A program made the translations under genes and the position numbers. The notes beneath the pieces were generated by a model. That model ran no database searches. It was not told where the DNA came from and saw only the letters and a list, made by a program, of their open reading frames with translations. Positions 55,771-64,000 of a stretch of 64,000 nt of DNA are shown in pieces. Within the stretch, counting starts at the first letter, position 1, and each line of letters starts with the position of its first letter. This stretch comes from Acidobacteria bacterium 13_2_20CM_2_57_6 (GTDB lineage: Bacteria > Acidobacteriota > Terriglobia > Acidiferrales > UBA7541), in the NCBI GenBank assembly GCA_001917435.1, contig MNEA01000031.1:1-64000 (forward strand). Reading direction: 5' to 3'.

Positions 55771-56682
55771 ATGGACTTCGACCAGCTCACTACTTTTGTC
55801 TTTGTCGCTAAACTAAAAAGTTTCTCACGCGCGGGCCAGAAGGTTTTCCGCTCGCAATCCGCTGTCAGCGCCCAAATTCGCCAGCTCGAACAAGCCTATA
55901 AAGCCCGGCTTCTCGACCGCTCCGCCAAGTCCGTTGAGCTAACGCCCGCCGGCGAAGTTCTTTTCGAATACGCCGAAAAGTTGCTCCGCCTGCGCGACGA
56001 ATCCATTCAGGTCGTCGCCGACCGCGGCAACGTCGTCCAGGGCCCGGTCGTCTTTGGCGCCAATGAAGCGACCTGCCTTTATCTGCTCCCCGACATTTTT
56101 GCGGAATTTCAGCGCCGTTATCCGCTGGTGCACATCAGCATCTACCGCAACTTCAGCCACAAGATTCTGCAGCGCGTTGAGGACGGCTCCGTCGATGTGG
56201 GCATCGTCACGCTGCCCATCAAGTCCCCCAATTTGAAGATGCACCACATTTACAGGGACCGCCTCCGCTTCATGGTCAGCACCAAGAACCCCCTTGCTCA
56301 TCGCTCCAAAATCACTCTTGCTGAAGTCGCCGAACAGCCGCTCATTTTCCCGCGCACCGGCTTCACCCGTCAGGTGCTTGACAAACTTTTCCGGCCGTAT
56401 CGCGCTCGCATTCACGTCACTATGGAGTTGCCCAGTATCGGCATGATCAAGCGCTTCGTCGCCGCCGATGCCGGTGTCTCGTTTATTAGCGAGAGTTTTG
56501 CAAAGGACTACGTGAAGGCCGGAGAAGTGAAGCTGCTCACCGTCGAAGGTGTGGACCTCTGGCGCGAGCTCGGCCTCGTCTACCGCCGCGACCGCAGCCT
56601 TCCCCGTGCCGCTCAGGCGCTCATCGGCATCATTCGCGAGCACCGCAAAGCCGCCGAGCCCGCCGAAGCCGCCGCCAGCTAG
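55771..56682 (+). CDS. LysR family transcriptional regulator
   Basis: MDFDQLTTFVFVAKLKSFSRAGQKVFRSQSAVSAQIRQLEQAYKARLLDR. Confidence 0.94.
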   Translation: MDFDQLTTFVFVAKLKSFSRAGQKVFRSQSAVSAQIRQLEQAYKARLLDRSAKSVELTPAGEVLFEYAEKLLRLRDESIQVVADRGNVVQGPVVFGANEATCLYLLPDIFAEFQRRYPLVHISIYRNFSHKILQRVEDGSVDVGIVTLPIKSPNLKMHHIYRDRLRFMVSTKNPLAHRSKITLAEVAEQPLIFPRTGFTRQVLDKLFRPYRARIHVTMELPSIGMIKRFVAADAGVSFISESFAKDYVKAGEVKLLTVEGVDLWRELGLVYRRDRSLPRAAQALIGIIREHRKAAEPAEAAAS

Positions 56683-56704
56683 ACGGACGACAAAACAAAA
56701 ACAC

Positions 56705-59191
56705 TTACTCTTCCCGCAAAGCCATCGTTGGGTCGAGATTGGCAGCGCGTCGTGCCGGCAGCCAGCACGCTATTGCGGAGATCAGGAAGAAGACCACCGC
56801 CACGGTGGTGAAAGTCACGCGGTCCGTCGCTTTCACACCCACTAGCATTGTGGTCATGCCACGGGTAAGGGCGAACGCCGCGACCATGCCGGCGGCGACA
56901 CCGATAGCGGTGAGGCGCAGTCCTTGTCCTACGATTAGGTTGAAGATTTGGCCAGGTCCGGCGCCGAGAGTCATGCGAACGCCGATTTCGGCGGTGCGCT
57001 GCCGGACGACAGTGGCAAGAACGCCGTAGAGCCCCACGCTCGCCAGTACTGCGGCAATCACGGCAAAGACTCCGATCAGCAATAGCGAAAATCGCGTGCC
57101 GGCTTGCGCGCGCTCCATCAAAGTCTCCATGGGCTGCATCTCCGTGATCAACAGGTGCGAATCGACCGCCTTGATGGCCGCGCGAATGTCGCCTCCGTAT
57201 TTTGCCGCGTCGCTCCCAGTTCGTATGGCCCATTGGCGGACCGCGCCAGACCCCAGGAAAGCGTCGGAAAAATAAACCTGCTCGCGGCCGCGCTCGGCCA
57301 GAGACTCGTCGCGCTGGTGTGCGACGACGCCGATCACCTCCACCCATTCGGCCTCGGGAGTGCGGATGCGGATCAGGATTCGCTGGCCGATTGCTGATTG
57401 CTGAGGAAAAGCCTTATCGGCTAGGAGTTGGTCGATGACCACCAGGTTGCGGCCCGGCACGTTGTCGGCATCGGTAAACGTGCGGCCTGCGATCAGGGGC
57501 GTGCGCATTGTTTCAAAGTAGCCCGGAAGCACGATTTGAAAGTCCACGGCCTGAAATTTGCTGGCGTCGGACAGCGCTTCCTCGGTACCCCAGCGGATAG
57601 GACTGAAGTCCCCTGCCAGCGGAAAAGGAAACGAGGCGGCAACACCCTGCACGCCAGTGATGCCGCGCAAACGGTCCTGAATTTGGTGCATGAACGCAGC
57701 ACGTTCCTCCGGCTTCGTTCCTCCTCGATTGCCAAGAACTTGAAAGGTTAGAAGGCCGTGTGGGTCGAAGCCTGGATCGATGCGCTGAAGTTCGCGGAAA
57801 CTGCGCAGCATCAATCCGGATCCGATAAGCAGTACGAAGGAGAGGGCTACTTCCGCGATGACGACAAGCTTGCGTAAGGGGCCGCCGCTGGCGAGACCTT
57901 CGTTTCGGCTGGTTCCGCGAAGCACATTCATGACGTTCGGCCGCGAAGCGCGCCAGGCCGAGGCCAGCCCGAAAATGGTTGCGGCCAGCACGCCGGCGAG
58001 CGCCGTGAATGCGAGCACGACGGAATCGATTCGAATGGTATCCAGGCGGGGAAGGTTCGCGGGAGCGATGACCAGTAATTCATGAATTCCCAGCCACGCA
58101 AGGGCGAGACCGCCCAGTGCGCCAATGGCGCCGAGCAAAAACGCCTCGGTGAGCATCTGGCGGGCGAGATGCCACCAGCTTGCGCCGATGGCCGCGCGCA
58201 CGGCGAGTTCGCGTTCGCGCAGGGACGCCCGCACCAGCAGAAGGTTGGCCACGTTGGCGCAGGCGATGAGCAGGAGAAAAACTACTGCGCCCATAAGCGC
58301 CAGAATGGCGGGCCGGACCTCGGAAACAAGATGCTGCCGCATGAGCTCTACACGAATTGCGTAGCCGGCGGTGCGCTCGATCAGGAAGTTCTTGCGCGCT
58401 TCTGCTGCCACGTTATCGGCTGCTGCTTGCGCGCGTTCTAACGACACGCCATCTCTTAGCCTCCCTACGGCATGAATGGAAACGCCGTTCCGATTGGCGT
58501 TGTCATAGCCGAGGCGGTTCGCGAGCCATACTTCCGGGACAGGTTCTACGTTTGCAGAGGACGGGAAGTACAACTGAAACGCGGGCGCCAGCACACCGGC
58601 AATCTGCGGGCGAAATGGCCCGTTGGTAATCATCGCCTGTCCGATGACGCTAGGATTAAGGCCGTAGCGGCGCTGGAAGTATTCGTAACTGAGGATGGCC
58701 ATGATGGGAAGAGGGGGCGCCGTTGGGACTCCGGGCTGGGCGCCCGGCGGAGCGGGTGGTTGTGGCATTCCGTCGGCGTCCGTGAAATCGCGGCCGAGCA
58801 CGATTTTGGCTCCTACTAAACGAAAGAAATTCGTTGTGACTACGGCGGAGCGGACTTGCTCGGGTGTTCCATCGTCCTTGAGCAGGATGTTGCGGAAAGT
58901 GAAGACGCCGGCGAGGTCTTGGAATGCGTCTTTTGTCCCTTCGCGCATATCGATGAAATCCTCATTGGAGAAGGGGAAGTCGCGGACATTACGCTTGCGC
59001 AAGTCGCTGGCGGCGATGACCAGCCGGTCGGGATCTTTGTACGGAAGAGCACGCAATAGAACAGCATTGGTGACGCTGAAGATGGCCGTGCTCGCGCCAA
59101 CGCCCAGGGCAATCGTCAGTGCAGCAGTCAATGCAAAGATAGGACTTTTCCGCAGCGTTCGGCCTGCAAATGCGAGATCGCGTAAGGGCAT
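56705..59191 (-). CDS. ADOP-type ABC transporter permease (MacB/FtsX)
   Basis: RDLAFAGRTLRKSPIFALTAALTIALGVGASTAIFSVTNAVLLRALPY; C-terminal FtsX ending ARRAANLDPTMALREE. Confidence 0.93.
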   Translation of the reverse strand: MPLRDLAFAGRTLRKSPIFALTAALTIALGVGASTAIFSVTNAVLLRALPYKDPDRLVIAASDLRKRNVRDFPFSNEDFIDMREGTKDAFQDLAGVFTFRNILLKDDGTPEQVRSAVVTTNFFRLVGAKIVLGRDFTDADGMPQPPAPPGAQPGVPTAPPLPIMAILSYEYFQRRYGLNPSVIGQAMITNGPFRPQIAGVLAPAFQLYFPSSANVEPVPEVWLANRLGYDNANRNGVSIHAVGRLRDGVSLERAQAAADNVAAEARKNFLIERTAGYAIRVELMRQHLVSEVRPAILALMGAVVFLLLIACANVANLLLVRASLRERELAVRAAIGASWWHLARQMLTEAFLLGAIGALGGLALAWLGIHELLVIAPANLPRLDTIRIDSVVLAFTALAGVLAATIFGLASAWRASRPNVMNVLRGTSRNEGLASGGPLRKLVVIAEVALSFVLLIGSGLMLRSFRELQRIDPGFDPHGLLTFQVLGNRGGTKPEERAAFMHQIQDRLRGITGVQGVAASFPFPLAGDFSPIRWGTEEALSDASKFQAVDFQIVLPGYFETMRTPLIAGRTFTDADNVPGRNLVVIDQLLADKAFPQQSAIGQRILIRIRTPEAEWVEVIGVVAHQRDESLAERGREQVYFSDAFLGSGAVRQWAIRTGSDAAKYGGDIRAAIKAVDSHLLITEMQPMETLMERAQAGTRFSLLLIGVFAVIAAVLASVGLYGVLATVVRQRTAEIGVRMTLGAGPGQIFNLIVGQGLRLTAIGVAAGMVAAFALTRGMTTMLVGVKATDRVTFTTVAVVFFLISAIACWLPARRAANLDPTMALREE

Positions 59192-59338
59192 CGTTCCACC
59201 TCATCCATCAGCGGCCCCGCGCAAAGGATAGCACCTCCGTTGTCCCCAATCGACTTCGGTTTTCCGAGCCACCGAAGCCGCCGCCAGCTAGGCGCGTTCT
59301 CGGAACTCTAAGATATTTGCAAGTCTCTGTGTCGCGAG

Positions 59339-59363
59339 GTAGTGTCCTAATTTAGGACACTAC
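59339..59363. promoter_or_regulatory. Perfect palindrome GTAGTGTCCTAA-T-TTAGGACACTAC
   Basis: 12-bp arms with a 1-nt centre, about 150 bp upstream of the minus-strand ADOP permease. Confidence 0.55.
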
Positions 59364-59395
59364 GCAGTTAAAGAGACCCCAGTTATAGAAACCCC

Positions 59396-59485
59396 TTGAC
59401 CCTCTGTTGGTTCTCTGCTCCTATACTTAGCAGGTAAGAGTGCGATTCCTGTCCAGCGCGGCGGCTAGTCTGCCGCCTTTTTATT
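59396..59485 (+). ncRNA. Possible small RNA unit: TTGACC...TATACT promoter-like boxes and a rho-independent terminator
   Basis: TTGACC 59396-59401 and TATACT 59422-59427 (20-nt spacer, longer than ideal); GGCGGC-TAGTCT-GCCGCC-TTTTTATT at 59460-59485; no ORF in between. Confidence 0.4.
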
Positions 59486-59818
59486 CCCACCGTCCCACGA
59501 TTTCGGTCACTAGGATTAGGAGGGGTTGCGTTTTGCGGTCTTTTTGCTGGCTCGCGGCCTAGCGGAGTCCGCCGAATCGCGCTTGTTGACCGGGGGAGAA
59601 TTCTCTGCGGCCCGCGTTCGAGGTTAAGTGATTCGGAATCAACCCATACAAAGGCGTGCGCAACTGTTGATTCTAAAGGACTTTTGGAATTCCTAAGCCC
59701 TTTAGATGCAACATTTACAAAAAACACGGGGTGGGTAGGGGCGCAGAGGAAAAATATTCAACTCCATTTTTTCTTCCTGCGAACTTGTATCTGGAGACTT
59801 ACAACTGCCCTCGCACGG

Positions 59819-60871
59819 CTAGTGGACGCTAAAATCCAGGCTGGAGATCGCTCGCGAGATCACATTTTCCTGAATCTGAATCAGGTCGCTGTCGGCGTAG
59901 GTCATGGCCAGCACCGTGAACATGTCTTTGCCGCGCGCGATAACAACCAGCTTGCCCGACCAGTCGTGCTCGTCAGCCTTGCCCCGATATTGATACTCCA
60001 CGGCTGGTAATCCTCCGATCGCTGTTTTGCGCTGGGACAGCCGCTGATAATTTACATACACGTCTTGCAGCCGTTTTTCCACCGCTGCGGCCGCCGTGTC
60101 CAGGGGTTCTTTCGTTTTCTCCTCGCCGACAACCATCAGGGTGGATTCGTTCGACGTGCCCATCGCCACGATCGCGTTGGGAAGCGCCCCGCGCGCTTCT
60201 TCAATCAAGCTCCAGCTCGGCGCCTTGTACATGTGGAATCCGTGAGTGTAGTTTGTGTAGAGATTGCCCTGGATCTCTTCGCGGTTTGCCGGAACTTGCG
60301 GCTCTTTCGGAGGCGCGGGCGCTGTCGCAGGTGCCGTCGCAGCCGTTGTCACTCCATTTGTCGTCGCGGCTGGAGCCGCCTTGATTGCCGGAGCCGCGGC
60401 ATTGCTCGCTGTGGTATTCGCTGGAACTTCCGGCTTCGCAGCAGCACTCGTTATTTTCGGCGAAGCCTTGTCTGTTTTTCCTGCCGACCCCGAATTTATG
60501 GTTTTTGCGCTGGCATTCGACGCCGCGGTGCCTGCATCGGCAGAGGTTGCGACCGCCGGCTCGGCCTGCGGCTGCGAATCGCCTGCAGGCTTTGCGGGAT
60601 GCTGGGCTCCATCTTTTTTCGCAGTCGCGGACTCTGATTTTCCTGCCGGCGTCGACGGAATTATAGATTCGATTTTGTCTTTTTCGATCAGCTCATATCC
60701 GTACTCGGTCTTGACCTTGAACATGTTGTCTTCATAGGCCACGATCACGCCGTACAGCTTCCTGCCGCCTTTCAGGCGAATCTCATCCGCTCGCGCCGGG
60801 AGCGCCACGGCGCAGAACGCCACGGCAAGGGACGCCAGAAATAGGGGGCCGCGCTTATTGGGGACAGCCAT
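59819..60871 (-). CDS. Secreted hypothetical protein with Ala/Pro/Thr-rich low-complexity linker
   Basis: MAVPNKRGPLFLASLAVAFCAVALPARADEIRLKGGRKLYGVIVAYEDNMFKVKTEYGYELIEKDKIESI; ORF extends upstream to 61144 but M at 60871 precedes the signal peptide. Confidence 0.7.
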   Translation of the reverse strand: MAVPNKRGPLFLASLAVAFCAVALPARADEIRLKGGRKLYGVIVAYEDNMFKVKTEYGYELIEKDKIESIIPSTPAGKSESATAKKDGAQHPAKPAGDSQPQAEPAVATSADAGTAASNASAKTINSGSAGKTDKASPKITSAAAKPEVPANTTASNAAAPAIKAAPAATTNGVTTAATAPATAPAPPKEPQVPANREEIQGNLYTNYTHGFHMYKAPSWSLIEEARGALPNAIVAMGTSNESTLMVVGEEKTKEPLDTAAAAVEKRLQDVYVNYQRLSQRKTAIGGLPAVEYQYRGKADEHDWSGKLVVIARGKDMFTVLAMTYADSDLIQIQENVISRAISSLDFSVH

Positions 60872-60909
60872 AAAGAAAGTATCCCGCCGCGCAATGCAGG
60901 CCGCAACCT

Positions 60910-61230
60910 TCACGCGCGGGGTGGTGTCCGGCGTGCTACCTCCGCCAGGAGCGCCCTCGTCCGGGCTGCCAGCCGCTCGATTTCGCCGATGGCTGCACTG
61001 AGCCGCGCGCGCAGCGGTTCCGGCAGTTGCGCGTGAGTTTGCTGCAGTGCCAGCGCCTCTGCAATCATGCGAATCTGCCCGCGGCTGCGCGGATTCAATC
61101 GCTCCCAGAGCCGCCGCTTGCTGCTGCGGTTTCGCCCCAGCCACTCCTCGCCGGTCCCCGCCGGCCGTCCCGTCTCCGGTTCCGCCACCGGCGCCACATT
61201 TTTTGGTTTTGTTTTGATCATGAAATTCAT
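60910..61230 (-). CDS. Hypothetical protein
   Basis: 106 aa ORF between dnaE2 and the Ala-rich protein, same strand; coding status uncertain. Confidence 0.4.
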   Translation of the reverse strand: MNFMIKTKPKNVAPVAEPETGRPAGTGEEWLGRNRSSKRRLWERLNPRSRGQIRMIAEALALQQTHAQLPEPLRARLSAAIGEIERLAARTRALLAEVARRTPPRA

Positions 61231-61284
61231 ATTCAGATTCCAGTAGTCCTTGTTACCATGGGAAATCGTTCACCCGTCACGAAT

Positions 61285-64000
61285 TCACTTCTTCAACGCC
61301 TCCAGCATCTCGCCCTTGATCTGCCCGTCCTGCTCGACGCGCCCGGTCACGCGCATCGTGCGCGTTTCAAACACCAGACCGCCATAGCGATCGTACGCAT
61401 CGGGGAAAAGCACCACTTCATACACGCCGCGCTGGTCCTCCAGCGTGACGAACATCATGTTACGGTAATTTTTTGTTCCCACGTGCCGGTAAGTCACCAC
61501 CCAGCCGCACAGCGTCACGCGCTTTCCGCGCAAGCCAGGAAGTTCGTCGCTCCAGGCTTCGCCGTTGCGCGGCAAAAAATCGAGCGGATGGCCGCTCACA
61601 CACACTTCCAGAATTTCGCGTTCGTAGCGCAGTTTTTGTTCGAGCGTATATTCCGGGGTCTGCATTTCCACCAATGCCGCGCCAATCGCATCCGTAGCGT
61701 TTGCTTCTGCAAATAACGTTTCCGTTTTTTCCGACAGCCCGATTCCTTGTCCCGGGCGAATTCGCGAAGCATTCGGTTGCGCGCCTTTGCCGGCTGCTTG
61801 CAGCAGATTCCAGCGCCACAGCAGTTCCGGCCGCGTCATTCTGCGCGTTCCATCGTTCACTTCATCAAATGCCCCGCACTTGATCAGCGATTCGATCTCA
61901 TCGCGTTCCACCGGAACGCGCCGCAAAAAATCTTCGAGCGATTGAAACGCTCCGCCTTCTCCCCGCGCCCGCAAAATGGCCGTGATCGTTTCCACGCACA
62001 GTCCCCGCACTTGCATCAAGCCCACGCGCAGCGCGCGCTTCCCATCTTTACCATCTTCCGCCGTGTACTCCATCCGCGAATGATTCACCGACGGCAGCCG
62101 CACCGCGATGCCCCAGCGCTTGGCCTCCTCCACATACGCCGACACGTGATAAAACCCCGCCCCCGCGCTGCACATCGCCGCAAGAAATTCCGCCGGGTGA
62201 TGCGTTTTCAGATATGCCATGCGGTACGAAATATCCGCATATGTCGCGGCGTGTGCTTTGCAAAAACCAAAGCCCGCGAATTTTTCCACCATCATCCAGG
62301 TCTCTTCGCGTTGCTGGCTGGTCAGCCCCATCATTCCCGCGGCTTTCAGGAATTTTCCGCGCAACCGGTCGCGGTCGCTCCGGCCGGAGAATTTCGCGGA
62401 GGCTCGTCGCACAAGGTCGGCTTCCGCCAGCGACATGCTCCCGAGAGATTGCGAAATTTGCATCACCTGCTCCTGGAAAATACATACGCCCAGCGTGTCG
62501 CCAAGAATTTTCTGGAGTTCCGGGTGCGCAAATGTGATTTCTTCCTCTTTCCGCAGCCGCTTCACAAATAATTCTTTCGATCCATACTCCGCAGCGCCCG
62601 GCCGGATGATTGCCAGGGCGATGGCCATTTCCTCGAGCGTCCGCGCGTTCAGCATGCGAAGCATGCCGCGCATGGCCGGCGATTCGATCTGGAAAACTCC
62701 CATGGTCCGCCCGGCCGCAATCACCTCGCACGTCGCAGGATCGTTTTCCGGTATCGCGTCAAAATCAATTTCACGTGCGGTGGGACAGACATTCCTGTCT
62801 GTCCGCTTTCTGGGTTGTGGTTCGCGCACGCCAAGAAAGGCAGGAATGCCTGTCCTACTTTTTTCGATGTTGTCCAGTGCCAGCGACATTGTGGTGAATC
62901 CACGCTGGCCAAGCAGATCCATCTTAATCAGCCCGAGCGCTTCGATGGCGTTCATGTCGTACTGCGTAACGACAATTCCTTTCGTGGCGCGCTCCAGCGG
63001 CGTCAGCCACGTCAGCGGACGCGCGGAAATCACCGTGCCGCAAGGATGAATCCCGAGATGCCGCGGCGCGTCGTCGAGACGCAACGCCACTTGCAGGATC
63101 GTTTTCCAGGGCTCATCGTCGATCGGCAGGTCGCGGCATTCCGGGAGCGCGCGAATGGCCTGCAAAATTTCACGCACCGGCCGGTGCGGCAGCCGCTTCG
63201 TGAAACGGTCCACTTCGCCCGGCGGCACGCCAAACACTTTTGCCACTTCGCGCACGGCGAGCCGCGCGTGCATGGTGACAAAACTCGAGATCATTGCAAC
63301 GTGTTCCGAGCCCCAGTGCTCGTACACGTAATCGAGCAGCTCGTCACGGCGGGCGCCGCAAATATCGATATCGATGTCCGGGCAATCGCCACGCTGCTCA
63401 TTCAAAAACCGTTCGAAATACAGTCCCCAGCGCAGCGGGCAGACGCGCGAAATTCCCAGGCAGTACGTCACCATCGAACTCGCGGCTGATCCGCGCGCCA
63501 CCGCGGGAATTCCACGCCGCCGCGCTTCCTTCACGATGTCCAATACGAGCAGAAAATACGGCGCCAAGCTCCACTTCTTGATGACTCCCAATTCGCGCAT
63601 CAGCCGCTCATGCACTTCTGGTGTTACTGAGTGATAGCGTTTCCGCGCACCCTCGAGGCTTACTTTTTCCAAATAGGAATCCGGCGTCTCGCCTTCCGGA
63701 ACGGCAAACTCCGGAAAGATCCGTTTTCCCAGTTCGAGCTGCAAATTGCAGCGGTCCGCGATTTCCAGCGTTGCCTGCAGCCATTCCGGATGATCGGGGA
63801 AAAGTCTTTTCATTTCTGCAGCCGGCTTGAACCATGCCTCGCCGGTGGTGATTTCCGGTGGCGCCACCGTGGTCAACAATCCGCCGGTGCGGATGGCATT
63901 CACCGCGCGGTGATGCAGATGCTCTTCGGGCCGCAAAAAATGAACGTTGTTTGTTACTACCAGTCGCACGCGGAGTTCGCGGCCAAGGCGTTCCGCTTCG
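61285..64000 (-). CDS. dnaE2: Error-prone DNA polymerase III alpha subunit (DnaE2-like), N-terminus beyond window
   Basis: ARGSAASSMVTYCLGISRVCPLRWGLYFERFLNEQRGDCPDIDID; ends with OB-fold CGWVVTYRHVGTKNYRNMMFVTLEDQRGVYEVVLFP; frame open to the window end. Confidence 0.88.
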   Translation of the reverse strand, partial: EAERLGRELRVRLVVTNNVHFLRPEEHLHHRAVNAIRTGGLLTTVAPPEITTGEAWFKPAAEMKRLFPDHPEWLQATLEIADRCNLQLELGKRIFPEFAVPEGETPDSYLEKVSLEGARKRYHSVTPEVHERLMRELGVIKKWSLAPYFLLVLDIVKEARRRGIPAVARGSAASSMVTYCLGISRVCPLRWGLYFERFLNEQRGDCPDIDIDICGARRDELLDYVYEHWGSEHVAMISSFVTMHARLAVREVAKVFGVPPGEVDRFTKRLPHRPVREILQAIRALPECRDLPIDDEPWKTILQVALRLDDAPRHLGIHPCGTVISARPLTWLTPLERATKGIVVTQYDMNAIEALGLIKMDLLGQRGFTTMSLALDNIEKSRTGIPAFLGVREPQPRKRTDRNVCPTAREIDFDAIPENDPATCEVIAAGRTMGVFQIESPAMRGMLRMLNARTLEEMAIALAIIRPGAAEYGSKELFVKRLRKEEEITFAHPELQKILGDTLGVCIFQEQVMQISQSLGSMSLAEADLVRRASAKFSGRSDRDRLRGKFLKAAGMMGLTSQQREETWMMVEKFAGFGFCKAHAATYADISYRMAYLKTHHPAEFLAAMCSAGAGFYHVSAYVEEAKRWGIAVRLPSVNHSRMEYTAEDGKDGKRALRVGLMQVRGLCVETITAILRARGEGGAFQSLEDFLRRVPVERDEIESLIKCGAFDEVNDGTRRMTRPELLWRWNLLQAAGKGAQPNASRIRPGQGIGLSEKTETLFAEANATDAIGAALVEMQTPEYTLEQKLRYEREILEVCVSGHPLDFLPRNGEAWSDELPGLRGKRVTLCGWVVTYRHVGTKNYRNMMFVTLEDQRGVYEVVLFPDAYDRYGGLVFETRTMRVTGRVEQDGQIKGEMLEALKK
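62780..62858. repeat. Palindromic repeat element inserted in-frame within dnaE2
   Basis: Left arm GTGGGACAGACATTCCTGTCTGTCC and the reverse complement of the right arm GTAGGACAGGCATTCCTGCCTTTCT are near-identical; left arm itself folds (GGACAGACA-TTCC-TGTCTGTCC region). Confidence 0.75.

Overview
High-GC bacterial chromosomal window, most consistent with an acidobacterium (two ADOP-type MacB/FtsX permeases, split pntA, Sulfotelmatobacter/Koribacter-like gene content; lineage is inference). It is mostly core metabolism: transhydrogenase, glyoxylate shunt (aceA/aceB with an IclR regulator), rsmA, glyA, rpiB, a cytochrome c plus PQQ-dehydrogenase pair, two ABC-F ATPases, PBP1-type transpeptidase, TPR proteins, NfeD/SPFH, lnt, prfB, metK, ahcY, tldD/tldE, gltB, and dnaE2 cut by the window end. 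The strongest unexplained signal is at 21281-21805. There, a secreted HMA (heavy-metal-associated) protein missed by the ORF track reads through two in-frame TGA codons placed exactly at the two Cys of the GMTCxxC motif (GMT-U-N-F-U). A strong bacterial-SECIS-like hairpin follows at once (8 bp, GUC loop), so it is a candidate double-selenocysteine (UxxU) metal-binding protein. It sits in a compact four-gene cluster with a Cys/His-rich secreted protein, an outer-membrane beta-barrel and a TlpA-like thioredoxin. Other notable observations are a canonical +1 programmed frameshift in prfB, a proS gene broken by an apparent internal deletion, and a palindromic repeat inserted in-frame in dnaE2. There are also paired IclR-type operators in the aceB-iclR divergent region, a perfect PadR-type operator, a possible small RNA with a rho-independent terminator near 59.4 kb, and a dispersed GTTGATTCTAAAGG-like motif. 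No tRNA, rRNA or CRISPR array was recognised. All structures were folded by eye.
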